Below are positions 46,004-58,980 of a stretch of 64,000 nucleotides of DNA, piece after piece. Source of the DNA: Zeus faber. Taxonomy: Eukaryota; Chordata; Actinopteri; Zeiformes; Zeidae. The notes under the pieces were generated by a model, which was not told the origin of the DNA, did not search any database, and saw only the letters and a list, made by a program, of their open reading frames with translations. The translations under genes and the position numbers were made by a program. The stretch lies in the NCBI GenBank assembly GCA_960531495.1, contig OY482853.1, positions 25,250,232 to 25,314,231 on the forward strand. Direction: 5' to 3'. Numbering within the stretch: the stretch's first letter is position 1; each line of letters starts with the position of its first letter.

Positions 46004-48570
46004 TGGCTATGGGCCCCAAAGCCACTGTTAGAGCCACTGCAGTGTGAAATGCTGTTCTGCCCGACTCCATCTCTTCAGCTTTGATGGTGCTTCACACACA
46101 GCAGCACCTCCCCTCCCTCTGCTGTGAACCCAAATGTGACCGAGATGAGATGCAGGAGGTTTCCAAGATAATGACGAACACACAGACAAGATGTGAGGGT
46201 GGAGAACGTGACCTGGCTCCCTAGAAGGACGCATCATGAGGTTACTGGCGGAAAGGGTAAAGAGGGTAGCCTTGAAATATAATACAATATTGTCAAATCT
46301 AATAGACAATTGTCAAACCATTTTTTCAAGTGATAATTACAATTACCATAGTATACCTTTAAGTTTGCACACAAAAAACCTTTGTCAGTCACATCATTTG
46401 ACAGCTTGATGCAATAAAGATTAGAGGACAATGTGTTGCCTATATCAGCTCAGCAACAGCGCACAGAGTTAATGATTCTGTGTGTGTATGAATCACGATG
46501 GCGTAGACATGTGATAATGATGTGGAGTCATGATCAAGACTTGACATATTAAGAACATTACAGCTCAGTCATTTTACACCGACTTCATTACTGTATGTGT
46601 ATAAATCATGATAATGTGACCTTGCGATTGCATCGTGGAATAATGATCAGGTCTGTTGAACGTGTCTTTTGTCCCGTCTCGGGGGACCACACGACCATGT
46701 TTTTCATTCTGAGAGGAATCACCTCCAGGATATTGCTAACCACATTAACAATAATTACGATATAGACAAGTTTTCTCTGTAATATTTTTCTGGCAATACT
46801 GAATCTGTTTTATAAACAGATTTATAAATATAACACAAAAAAGCGGTGGGTTGTTGAATACAATACATATGATATTTTTGACCCAAATAAAACATTTGGC
46901 TACAAACAAGAATTGGTCATCAGTTAAAAAGAACGTTACTAAACCAGGAATTCTGTTGGGGTGTGTACTTGTACTTTATATTACACTATTTAACATGTGG
47001 CCAATTGAAGAGTCATTAACAAAAAAACTATATGTAACACTTTTACCAAGTATATACTTGTGCACCATCTTAAGCCATCCACCTGCTGCCATGATGCGGA
47101 TCCGGTTTTCTTTCAAATATATTTTGGTTGCTTCTTGACAGATTTATTGCATATAGTCAACAGCTCCCTCATATCACACATATTTTGGCAGGGTTTGAAA
47201 ATAACAGCCTATAATTGACAATAACAGACCTATATCAAATCTGACCTTCATAAGTAAAGCAATTGAAAAAAAATGGCCTTCCCACAAGTTAGGAGCTTTC
47301 AGATATCATTTGATTACTTGGATACCTGGATGTATTCAGGTAAAAGTTGGACAGTTACTGGATATTAATGCTCACAAGCACAAGATCACAAGACAGACTG
47401 GATAACTGGATAATTCGATTTTTGGGCATGGTCTTGAATGGGTCCAAGTCTTGTTTACGAGACGGGGTCTATTTCTCCCTTGGTAACTATGTATCAGAGT
47501 GAACTACAGTAAGAGGTCCCCAAGGTTCAATCCTTGTGACAAATTGATATATTGATTGCCATGGGGCTATCCCATGCCCTATAGGTAAGACATACACACC
47601 ACAGTGACATTCAATTCTATTTATAATACCCTGGTCTCCATGTGTCGAGGCCGAGGCTAGCCCAACATTAGCCTGGGCAAACATCAGCTTTTACGGTCAT
47701 TATTGTATGCATACGTACACAGTTAACAGATGCATTGATTACAGAAAAACACAGCATGGATCAACGTTGTTTATTGATATGCATTATTTCCGATTTTCAA
47801 GCGCTTGTCTCCCCTGCCTGTGATTACCTCAGGTAGGATTGGCAACAGCCGAACCAGAGCTGGGAGAGTCCAAAACCTTTTCTAGACGGGAGGCCCAGAC
47901 TTTTCAAAATGTGGTGGAGTACGGGGGGTATTTAGCAGTTCTGAGGGAATAGGCTTTTAAAGTAAGTTAAATCCATGTACTACATGTACATGTACTTAGA
48001 GCTGTAATATACAGTATATATGGCAATATAGGTAAAATAAGCTCTCCTTATATGCAGTGTTATTTAGCCATGGAAGTAATGTCTGCTTTGATTGATTGAT
48101 TGATTGATTGATTGCATAATGACGATGGTTTGTCTCTGTAGGAGGAGCTTCCAGTTCATAAGCCTGGGATAGCAGCTCCTGCTGGAAGCAGCAAGTGCTA
48201 GGGCCCAATATCCCAATATCCCAATATCCCAATATCCCAATAGCCCAGGGCCTAGCTTTTGTTTGATATAAGTTCCATTATGTTGTTCTGAGAAGTGTTT
48301 TGTTAAATTATTATTATTTTTTTTTTTTGGGGGTGTTTTTTTTTTGGTGTTTTTTTTCTGGTGAAAGAAAAATAATACCAACAGCGGGTGATCGACAACT
48401 GCCTCCGTGACTCCTTCTCCCACCACCTGGCCTAATCCTTACACTGATGACTCAACTGTACTGTATTATAGTGCTCTGACAGAGTGAGTATGGCTCCATA
48501 AATCTGCTGGTTTATTAAACAAATCAATGATATGATGTGTCAGAATTCCCTCAAGATAAAATATAAAACA

Positions 48571-48576
<6 letters not shown>
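46001..48576. other. No gene recognised; three small tandem or homopolymer tracts
   Basis: Contains (TTGA)n at about 48088-48113, the octamer array at 48207-48246 and a T/G homopolymer stretch at 48309-48359. The 95-codon frame at 46851-47138 has no domain. Confidence 0.4.
48207..48246. repeat. (CAATATCC)n short tandem repeat
   Basis: Four exact octamers and one variant (CAATAGCC) head to tail. No spacers, so not a CRISPR. Confidence 0.9.
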
Positions 48577-48641
<65 letters not shown>

Positions 48642-48642
48642 A
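48577..48642. repeat. (TA)n microsatellite
   Basis: About 28 TA units, with TTATATATAATT at the right edge that mirrors the TAATTATATA left edge. Confidence 0.95.
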
Positions 48643-51600
48643 TTTTATATATGAACCAATTGAAATAATTGTCTTTGGTAGCAACAAAAAAGTGGAGGAT
48701 CCAGAGGATCTCAGATTTGCCAGAACTCAAATTACATTGAATCGCGCATTGACCTTTTGTCTTTTACGTCCATTCCTGTGATCTATGCTATTATTACTCA
48801 TCTTTGTTTTGATAGAATACCTTTTATGTCTTATTTTGGAATTGCCCTTGAGTGTGAAATGGCCTATCCAAATCAACGTGCCTTGCATAGTGTAGGCCAT
48901 CTTCTTTCAACCTTTATCTTGACTCATTTTAGCTGACAACCTCTGACTTCATGTTTCAACCCTCTACTTTGTTCATGACGTATAATTATCTCTTAAGTGT
49001 GGACGGTGAAAACGTACTGGTCCGTGTCGGAGCTGTTGACAGGTATGACTGCACTTTACAGTAGCTGTCCGAAGCCGAGCGTCCGTCGTCCCACTGAAAC
49101 TCATCGACCGAATTCAGGTGGAATAAATGACTTTTCCTCACAAAGGAGGCCGCTCTCAAAAGGTTGCAGTAAACTGGCTACCCAGTGAAACTTTTAAAGC
49201 CAAAAAGAAACATTTAGAACAAGAAGTGACAGGAAAGTCTTGGCATTGAACCAGTTCCTGGAGCAGAATGGATGACCTTGTTTGAAGCACACTCGCAAAG
49301 CTGATATTCCCCTGCTGAAATCCTCTTCGCCGCCTCAATCAGCGTTCTTTAGAGAAAGACCACATTCCCCGCTCAATCAAGTTCACCGACAAAATTAACC
49401 TCCACAACCAGTTGCTTATTTTATTTCTATTTTAGCTGGAATAGCTTGGCTTTTGACTTTTCACTTGTAGTAAAAAAAAAAAAAAGGGCCTAGTAGTAAT
49501 GACAAAGACCTCATGAAATACTCATTAAAATATTCAAAGCTGGAACTGATTCAGAACTCATCCATATCCAGGATTTTAATGGAGATATTAACGATTTAGC
49601 GCCAAACCTAGTGATAATAAAGAAATTATAAACCATATCGATATGCTGTGTGTTGTATGATACAAGAGCCTTGTTTTGACAGCTAGAAGTTACCAGTTCT
49701 GAATTGGGCCAGAGATATTTTCTCTTTTCTTGCCAGGGCCCTTCGGAGCGTTTGCTGAGAACCCGATAGCCACGACGTCTATTAAACATTAGATTCATCC
49801 GAGGCTGAGAAACGCTGAAAACTTTCATGTGGGCTGTTTCCCCCAATCAGCTGCATTTATTATTATTTTTTTTTTACACTTTGGTTTATCTCTCCTGGAT
49901 CAACATTTTGGCTTTATCATTACTCCTATGTTGTTTTCCATATCTCCTCTTCTCGACCGGCTACTGTCAATACTTCAGTTACTGTATATTATTCCTTGAG
50001 GGATCACCCATGTGAACTTAGAACTTAACGCTCGGAAAACACTTTAAACGACTGAATAAATGACAGTATTGGTATGTGTGTGACAGTCAGTGTCACACAA
50101 AACACACAAAACCTGGTCTGAACTGATTGTCACTGACAGGGGATCAGACCAAAACTCTCATGGGATGGAATGTTGAATCATAATCTCACATGAAATTATT
50201 TTCGAACAGATCTGTCTTCCGTGTTTCTGTATCAGCAGGAGGTATACAAATCAATCATTATCTTTCTTTATTGCTCGGTCTTGTAGAATTACATAATAGT
50301 TTCGGAAAGCATGTGACATAAAAGTATGAATGTTCACATGTAGATATCCATATGGCTACTGTCTAAATCCACATCTATAGGGCACAGTTTGGTGAAGAGC
50401 AACGGTAGGAGTGGGTAGCTAATATGCAGGTATATTGGTCAGTTTGGTAAAGTGGGAACACTTAATTTTTGAGCATTTACAAGGTAATTAAAAGGTTAAT
50501 TTATATTGGACCATCATGTATCTACCTGTACTGTAATTAGTACCATGAAAAAACAGCAATGGGGATAGTTATAACCTATATTTGGCAAGATGCTTTTCAT
50601 CAATTATTGGTATAAAATGCATAGTGTTAGTACCATAAAATAGCATATAATAATATAAAGTAATGATCAAGTGCTGTGAGTGCTAAATAACTAGAAGGTG
50701 AGTATTGCCACAAAAAAACTGAATTACCTGTCGGTAGTACCAGGATCTAAAGCAATTTGTAAGTATTTTAATAACCTGACTTATGCTCAATATATAAATG
50801 GTAATTATTTTTACACCGATCAAAGTAAGTCCAGATATTACCCAGCTTTTAAGATGCTGGAAGGTGTATTTGTATAGGGGATATGACACAGGAGCTATAG
50901 GCTCATTGTTTCCCTCAGTCTGCAGCCTTGCATTGAGCAAACACAGTGCATGCAGCCCGTTGCTATCTCAGTACTGGCCATAGAAGGATGAAATTGGTAT
51001 TGACCTCTGAATCTGGCAAGATAGGCAAAAAGGGAATTTCCCAAAAAATAGCACTATCCCTGCGCAATCACTATGCACATGATTTAAAGAGTAAAATCAT
51101 GTGGAACGAATAGGAAACTGTCTGATATATTTTGATGGCGACATTACTATGCAAATTAATGCATAAAGGAAGGGAATCATAATAATGCGTTTTGAAACGC
51201 ACATGGTTTCAACATTTTTCAGGTTGGGTCGCAGAACCGTGTGTGTGTCTATTTGCAACTGCTGAGTAGGATCATTAAAACATGATGGGTAAATAATGAA
51301 TAAAATACCTGCACAGACAATGATATTAATATTATTAAATTTTTATTATATTTATTATGTTGATAACATGCCATGTGTAAATAATAAATATATTCCTCAG
51401 ATCCTCACATGTATTTGAAAACATTTACAATTTTGAACACTTCCTTTGAAATTGCTTCCCATTTAATACTTAAAGTAAGGGTATTTCACTTTTTGACAAC
51501 CTTTAATTAAGAATGATGGATGAAATCAAATCTTATTGTCACTGTCACTGATTTTCTGTGACATTAATAAAAATTGACTTTGAGTTTCTCTTCTAATTCC

Positions 51601-54600
51601 GAACGATGTTATTAATGTGACAAATGCTGGAGATCAGCCTCCATCAGCAGCGAATATTAATACTCCAGCAAGACTCCACACGGCGGCTTCATTATTGTCA
51701 GCAGCTTCTGTCAGTCAATATGCACGTCACTAATGTATGATAACAAATACAAAACCAGTCAAGTGTTTTCAATTAGCGCATAATTTAAAATGATTGTCAA
51801 ATGAAATTTTTTATCAACACTCTCTTCAGTCATCATTTATTTCCTCCAACACTCTACTGTTATTTGCATTCCATTCTCTTACAGCTTGCCAGTCAGTCTC
51901 TCCAAATATCAAATTCATTTTTCATCAGTGTTCCATCTCGAGTAGTCATTGTAATTTTGCTACACTGGTTATTATTCTAGATCGAATTAGTATTTCAGGA
52001 TGTGAAATTGTGATAAAATTTTACTCACAGGAGATCAATTGATCACTACTTCACAATAACCATTTAATTCAAGTCAAGGCAGTTTACTTTGAGTGAGCTT
52101 TTATGGAAATTATGATGCATGTTGGTATGGCCTCCAGGGCCAACCCTTAGGGGCACCACTGGTCACCACCTTTATGTGAAGGGGCACCTGAGACATTTTC
52201 CTTATCGGGGGATGTTTTTTACCCATTGAAAAATAAAAATGCTAGCTTCGACTTTTTTTTGTCGATGTTTTAGGAGGAGGTGAAATAGTCATTAAAGGCT
52301 TCAGCCATATCAATTTGGTTGGTTGGGGCATCTGTCATTTTACGGTGGCGTGGAGGAAGATATTCAGAGAACCATTATGCTTGTCTAGATCTACTGCACC
52401 ACACTTAGAAAATACGACACATAGTTATCATATGATTTAGCTTTCCTCCCAGATTCTGTTCCCGTTCCTTCCTCGACGATATAATAAATACAAGTTAATT
52501 GATGAGATGAAAAGCATTCAGCCTGTTTGTCAAGCTGACTCACAAACTGTCACCTAGAAACTGCCTTGGTGGAAAAGGTGAGCAGCCTTCTGCCTGCCTC
52601 TCCAGGTGAAGTCCATGCCTGCCAAAAACGTCTGTGTAGCCTAGAAATGTCACAGTTTTATCCACAAAGGGCAGACCTAGAGTGCAGCAGCAGTCTTTCA
52701 TCCAAGGCTTTTGTTGGCATATTCTGCTGGATTTAGTGTCTACATAACAGGTAAGGTTTTATTGCAACGCTTACCGGAGTCCAGGACCGTGTTCATAAGA
52801 CACCTATTGTCATTCTTTCTTATTGTCAGATTGTAAAGTAATTTGATCCGGCGTGTAAGTTTAGCGATGATTAACAGGGTTGGTGGAGTAAAAGGTTCAG
52901 TAAATTGTGAACAAATTTCACAAATTTCCCATTGACCAGAATTCATTTTGCACTTGCTGTACTTCAAACACCTCCCTAGTGGCCAGTTTCAGAGTTTGAG
53001 TTGGATCTGTATTTGACTCTATTTGATTATAGCTGAAGCGCAAAAATACTACATACAGACACAAATAATACAATACTAAAGCACTTCCTCTTTGTTACCA
53101 TTATAACTTGGTAGGCATTTCCTACAATACAAGACTCATTATGCTCTCACCAAATTCCCCCATGCTGACCAGAGCTGCTGTGGATCTAATCCATATCCTT
53201 CTATTCAAATGCTGTGGTTGATTCACTCTGGTTAATTTACTGGACAGCAAGCTAAGTCTAGGTCTGAATGTAATTCACTCAGTCAATAGTAGACAATACT
53301 CTGACAGAGAGAATCTCTTCTCCTCGACTCTCTTTTCTCTGTTTGCCCTTCTCTGTTCTTTTGGCTCTGATGATCAATACCATGCACAGTCGATAGCTAG
53401 AGTAGTTAACAAAGTCTTGATGTAAGATAGTTGAGGTCAAAAGAGTGTCGCGTTGAACAATGTGTGGTGGCCATCACCAGTAATTCTCAAATTGCATTCC
53501 ATCTTCTTGTAAAGATTGTGGATGCAGTTGCTTTATGGGGAATAACTTTTGTCTTACTTCATTTTGCGCAACCGCTCTGAGGACCAATGCATTGCTGTAG
53601 AATCTTGATCCCTTCCACGGAAGTGTCTACATAGCTTACTATAACGCCCTACACCTCATGCTTCCTTTCCGCTTCTGTTCCAGCCAGAGCAGTCAGATAC
53701 TTACACAATGCCAGAGGCTCAGCGATACAGTTTTCAGTGCCTCTGTCAGGGGGGTGTAAATATAGAACCATAATTGGCCTAATTGGTTAATTTGATAACT
53801 TGTTATCTTCAAGGTTCCCCTGAACAGGTCCTCTGTCAGCGTTAACGTCAGATTTCAATTATATTTAACTGTTGCGGTCGCTGTTGTGGTTCACAGTCAT
53901 TTTTCATCATGTCTGATTTTTAGTTGTTAATTGTCTCTTTCTCTTTCTCTCCCTCTGCTTCTGCTCCCTCCTGGACTTTCTCCCATTGATCTGGAAACAG
54001 GTAAAACACAACCAGTTCTAGCGTCACCTGTGGTGTGAGTGTGTGTGTGAACTGTTTTCAAAATGTGTGTCATGTTGAGGTGTGATCTGGTGCCAAGTAT
54101 GTCCAGTGGGATCTAGTCAGCCTGGTGACTCAATCTAGTCAGTCTGGTGATGAATCGTTCTGTCACGATGCATTTAATTTAGGCTTTCGTCCTCAGTGTT
54201 TTTATAGCTGATTGGGTGAATAAGCAAGACCCAGTCGGACAAGGCAATTTGTGCATCATGATGAACTATACTGGACTTACACAAACAAATTATGTACACT
54301 ATTTCAGTAACTGGTTTGTTTCATTTTATAAAGCAAATATTTAGGTATGGTTATCGGACTCTGGGTTAAAGGTGTTAGAAACTCATTTGTATGGTAATCA
54401 ATCATTTTGTCATCTCATTGAGGTGGTTTTCAAGGGAGATGAATCTCTGTACAAGTGAAAAGCAAGATAGAGAGGCAGGAAGGCATGAAGACGGGAATCT
54501 TGTTTGTTCTGGTTGCTTGTCTATGCTGTGTTCAGAAGCCGCTGTGAAGGTACCAGGGGCTTCTTGTCTGTTCCAGACGGGTGTGTTCTTGAGCTGTTTT

Positions 54601-54756
54601 GAAAGCTGGAAGTGTTGACAGAGCTAACAGACTCGTTTTGTTAAAATTCTGTTTGGATAAAGGATCCGGAAGAGCTATTTGCTGTTACAATTCATGTTCC
54701 CCGTCTTACGATCTGAACTACATCATCGCAGCTACCCTCTCCATACTCACACACAG
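48643..54756. other. Long stretch without a recognised gene
   Basis: Six kilobases with no supported gene or delimited element. 52120-52200 (minus strand GTGGTGCCCCTAAGGGTTGG) resembles a fish MITE flank. 51600-51730 has TAAT-rich homeobox-type words and could be regulatory, but conservation cannot be judged here. 53930-54003 ends in a pyrimidine tract and CAGGTAAAA, without an exon to match. Confidence 0.35.
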
Positions 54757-54791
54757 ACAAACTCACAATCAGTGTTTGATTGTGAGTTTGT
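54757..54791. repeat. Perfect inverted repeat, 15-bp arms, 5-nt loop
   Basis: ACAAACTCACAATCA (54757-54771) and TGATTGTGAGTTTGT (54777-54791) are exact reverse complements around GTGTT, 65 bp before a long TA tract. Confidence 0.92.
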
Positions 54792-54855
54792 GAATCAATT
54801 TGTGGCGGTTCTCCAAACCCCCCCCACACCCACCCACCCATCCCCACCACTACAG

Positions 54856-55299
<444 letters not shown>

Positions 55300-55625
55300 T
55301 ACTGCAGATATCTGTATATACAAATAGCCTATCCTATATGCATAACTCTATTCCCTTCAATTTGTATCCCCACTTTGTATTATCTTTTTGAGTCTTATTT
55401 TATTTTTATTTTAATTTATTTATATTATTCACTAACTGCATTACGTTTGTGGAATCAGTTAGTTGCAGTTAGTTAGCTAGGTAGAAATTATGTTAGCTAT
55501 TATGTTCGGTTTAGTAACTATTGTGCATAATCTCCGGGTGCGTTGCAAAGACATTTCACTGCATATGTGTATGAAAGTACTGTATGTATATGTATGTGAC
55601 AAAAAAACCTCTTGAATCTTGAATC
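55300..55625 (+). repeat. LINE 3' end, (TTGAATC)n family, copy 2
   Basis: T-rich UTR-like sequence, then CATAATCTCCGGGTGCG, TTGCAAAGACATTTCACTG, TGTATGTGACAAAAAAACC and TTGAATCTTGAATC. The last 130 bp match 7245-7376 in reverse. The AATAAA of copy 1 is AAAAAA here. Confidence 0.75.
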
Positions 55626-56050
55626 ATTTATCCATCAAAGACCATGATCAATGAGGAAAACCTTCATCTTTTGCAAATGCTGGCGCTTGTGTCTATGGAT
55701 GTGTGGTTTTAATTGTCTTTCTAGGTCAGTTGCTGCAACCCAATTGCTCTCGGGAAATGGCTACTGGCTGTACGAGAGTGATCTTTTTCCCTGGCCAAAA
55801 TAGCCTTGTCCATTGTCAATGCAGAGCAACCAGTTTGTTACCCATTCTGCTTTCCAGCCCTCCCTTTGTCTACATGTTTTTAAACTCTCCCTAGATTTAC
55901 TGAGATTTGTCTCGACACCTTCATTTTACCACTTGAAAAATAATGTATCTTTGTTACATCCTTATCAACATTGAACTATCACATTTTCTCCTAAGATATC
56001 TTCCGACCCCTGTGAACTACACAGAGTATGCAGTGAAAGTCAATGTTACC
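55626..56050. other. No gene recognised
   Basis: Unassigned sequence between a LINE tail and a solo LTR. Confidence 0.4.
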
Positions 56051-56055
56051 CTCAC

Positions 56056-56581
56056 TGACTCAGAACGGGTGTGAACCCATAAGCATGACACAAAAACAAT
56101 CACGTAAGAAGTCCAAAGCCCACAAGATGTATTCCAAAATACAGGTAGGGGCCAAAACCAGGAGATCAGTCAGAGAAGGCAAAACTATCCGGCAGGGAAC
56201 AGGCAGAGAATCAGGGTCCAGGGAAAGGGGCACAGAGTCAGAGTCCAGGGAATCAGGCAGAGGATCAGTAAATCAGGCAGAGGTTTGAACAGAAGGTACA
56301 ATCAGGAAGTAGTGTGGGAAAGCTCAGCCTATTCCAAGAGACGATCTAGCAGAGAACAAAGGGAAGTGGACTGGTATTTATACTGAAGGGCTAGCGAGGG
56401 GATGAGCTGCAGGCGGGGGAAACCAGGTGAAGGGAAGGGAGTGACATCAAAGCAAAAGGGACTGGGAGGATCTGAAATGACATGGAGGTTAGAGATTTTT
56501 GCTGGCATGAGGAAATGACCAAGTGAATATAATCCATGAAAACAAATATATATACTGAGAGGTCAGGGAGATTTCAAGATA
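56056..56581 (-). mobile_element. Solo LTR of the gypsy family G (with TSD)
   Basis: A 526-bp unit flanked by CTCAC on both sides (56051-56055, 56582-56586), a perfect 5-bp duplication. It aligns throughout with the 3' LTR at 40190-40637 in the same orientation. It is longer because GAATCAG-GTCCAGGGAA-type units are tandemly repeated at about 56206-56285. The minus-strand start is TATCTTGAAATC against TGTCATGAATCC in the other copy, so the terminal TG has mutated. No internal sequence remains. Confidence 0.87.
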
Positions 56582-56586
56582 CTCAC

Positions 56587-57539
56587 AATCAGTTTGTTGT
56601 AATTGAAGCATGGTGTGGTCCAGCGCCTTGGTTTGTGCTTTCTATTCTCAATGCTATCACATCAGTACAGTTTATGTATCACAACTGTCTGTTTCTGGCC
56701 TCTGTGCTTTGACTGACAAATGACCCAAAGATGAGATACTTCGGGGTAACGCTCTGCTCGCTGTGATACAAAACTGGTTTTGTGTTGCTTTCAGGTCCTC
56801 CGTCATATGGAAAACATTCATGGCAAGGTCACAGATATGGATTGTAAGGAAGTCATTAATGTGAAGCATGAAGCTGCAAAAAATAATCTGAATCAACCTT
56901 TCAAAATTAATGACCTTTTTTATTTTCATTTTAAGTACTTCACTGAGTCTCTTAGTGCTTATAACTTTTACAGGAAATAAAACAACCATTAATGTGCATA
57001 AGATATTACATTAAAATATGTATAAAGCAGCCCTGGCAACCAGAACAAAAGATAAAATTAAATCATGTGTTAGGCAAGCACAGAAGGTTCTTCGCATAAA
57101 ACATACAGTATTAACTTGGGTTATTGTGTTTTATCCACAAAACCACAGCGTTTGAATAGTGAAGTACACACCTAAATGCAACAAAGCAACATCTCCTTGC
57201 ACGAACGTGGAACATGGAACATAAAAATCATGCGGCATTTATTTAATCTCTGTCTGTCTGAGGTGCTCTTCCCCTGTTCTTTTATAAACCCTAATAAAAG
57301 TGTTTATGTTCATGGTTGTCACATCGCCGTCATTGTAGCTGAAACGTCTGGTCCCCGGAGACGGCAGGAGTCTATTAGGTTGATAATGTGGAACATCACG
57401 GTTTAATTTGCGGTGTCAGAGGAAGACTGCCAGAACACCCATCGACACCTGGAACTTCCGTGCAGCCAGCCTCGTGCGCAAATTACCAACACAGCGGCCA
57501 AGGGAAATGTACGGTTGGTACCTGCTGCATGCAGCAGTC
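56587..57539. other. No gene recognised
   Basis: The open frame on the minus strand at 56672-56989 (105 codons) is AT-rich with no domain. 57420-57540 may be more of the LINE that ends at 57622. Confidence 0.35.
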
Positions 57540-57622
57540 TAACTTAGGAGCCTGGTAAAGCGCATTGTGTTGCCCTGGTATGAAATGCGCTTTATAAATA
57601 AAGTGTGACTTGACTTGACTTG
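57540..57622 (+). repeat. LINE 3' tail with (ACTTG)n end
   Basis: AAAGCGCATTGTGTTGC, then ATGAAATGCGCTTTATAAAT and AAAGTGTGACTTGACTTGAC, a common fish LINE terminus. Confidence 0.6.
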
Positions 57623-58028
57623 ATATGACTCTTTCTCAACGCTTTTTTTTTTAACCAACACTGTTTTTGTTTGTGACTCTGATCCCTGGTGATTGTGCCT
57701 TGTGGTTTCAGGAAATCGCATGTATTTGGCTTATTCCAGCTGTACTGTTCAGCCAAGCTGCCCTTGCTCTCTGCCTCCGACTGGAACCTTAATCACACCA
57801 CAGTACCTTATAACCTCATATTAGATACATGCTTTGTTTGAAGAGTCTGAATGAGTTCCTCATCTGTTCTTCAAGAGAGGCCCGAGGACAACATACATAT
57901 TTAGAGTGTCTAACAATACAATTCCTTCACATGTTACCAAATTAATGTTCACACAGAATAGTGTTAAAACTATTTCACAAAAATATAACCGGTTAAACCG
58001 AACAAAAAACAATGTCTAGACTGGGTTA
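57623..58028. other. No gene recognised
   Basis: Unassigned sequence. Confidence 0.4.
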
Positions 58029-58338
58029 TATGGTGTGGGGATGCTGTGGTTTGAGCAGCCACACCGGACCTGGATCTAGATAATTGTTACCCAGGATCAG
58101 AGTGGCTGCATACCTGTTGCTCGTTGGTTGGTCTAAACAGCAACAGGTAAAACCCTCATCCCCACACACACTCAGGAGAGAGAAGCCCTGTTATGACCTG
58201 TGTCCATCTGCTCCAGGGCTTGTTCCATCAAGCCCTACCTCCACAATAAACTTGTGTGTTTTCTACCCCTTTGTCTGTGTCTCTGTGCCGGAGGGCCTTG
58301 AATACGCCACTTGGTGTTTGGCAGGCAAAACTGCCACA
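58029..58338 (+). mobile_element. Solo LTR, family A, copy 3
   Basis: A 310-bp copy: starts TATGGTGTGGGGATG (TG changed to TA) and ends ACTGCCACA. It shares the family A segments, with CACAATAAACTTGTGTG as polyadenylation motif. No clean duplication: GGTTA to the left against GGATG to the right. A family B solo LTR begins 15 bp further on. Confidence 0.8.
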
Positions 58339-58352
58339 GGATGTAATATGGG

Positions 58353-58707
58353 TTTGGGAGTCTCGACCCACTGGTAGGGGTTTAGGGAGGGAGACGGAGT
58401 CTTTCTTGTCGTGGGTTGCCGACATGACAAGAGTTTTTTTTATTTTTATAAAAGGGAACAAAACGGGTGTGTGCGCCAACAGGATAAACAATAGAGAATA
58501 ATCCATTTGGGAGCAGGAGGAGTAACGTCTCCTGGTCGGCTGGCGAGCCCGTGCGTTGAACAGGTTTGCAAGACAGACACCTCCTGCCCCGACTTGGACC
58601 AGTCAGGGCGCTGATTCGCCAGAATCAAGGCAACTGGGCGGCAGCGGGAAAGGAAACCATGCTGCCATATACAGCCGCGGCTTAACCACGCCCCTTGGTC
58701 TGCGACA
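58353..58707 (-). mobile_element. Solo LTR, family B, copy 2 (with TSD)
   Basis: A 355-bp reverse-oriented copy of 23855-24220. The flanks ATGGG (58348-58352) and ATGGG (58708-58712) are identical. The minus strand starts TGTCGCAGACCAAGGGG and ends GACTCCCAAA (terminal CA changed to AA). It retains AATAAA in an A-rich tract on the minus strand. Confidence 0.87.
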
Positions 58708-58840
58708 ATGGGATATTATAGGATAATATAATAGGGATATTAGCTGTAACACCTATGTAAGGTTAAGCAGAAGTGGTGTTTCTTGACCACAATTTGACAG
58801 CAAACTCTGTGCCAAATCAGATATTTAACAGCTCTCTGTC

Positions 58841-58863
58841 TCACACACGCACACACACACAAA

Positions 58864-58901
<38 letters not shown>

Positions 58902-58980
58902 TACACACACATACACACGCGTACACACACATACACAAACATACATACACACACACACACCTATATACACACATACACTT
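58841..58980. repeat. Compound (CA)n microsatellite
   Basis: CA runs with CGCA, TACA and AACA interruptions. The 147-codon minus frame (58740-59183) runs through it and is not supported. Confidence 0.97.

Noticed and set aside
48207-48246. CRISPR-like direct repeats
   Set aside because: Octamers are directly adjacent with no spacers, and the genome is eukaryotic.
53930-54010. Splice acceptor/donor pair (CAGGTAAAA)
   Set aside because: Pyrimidine tract and donor overlap with no exon between them.
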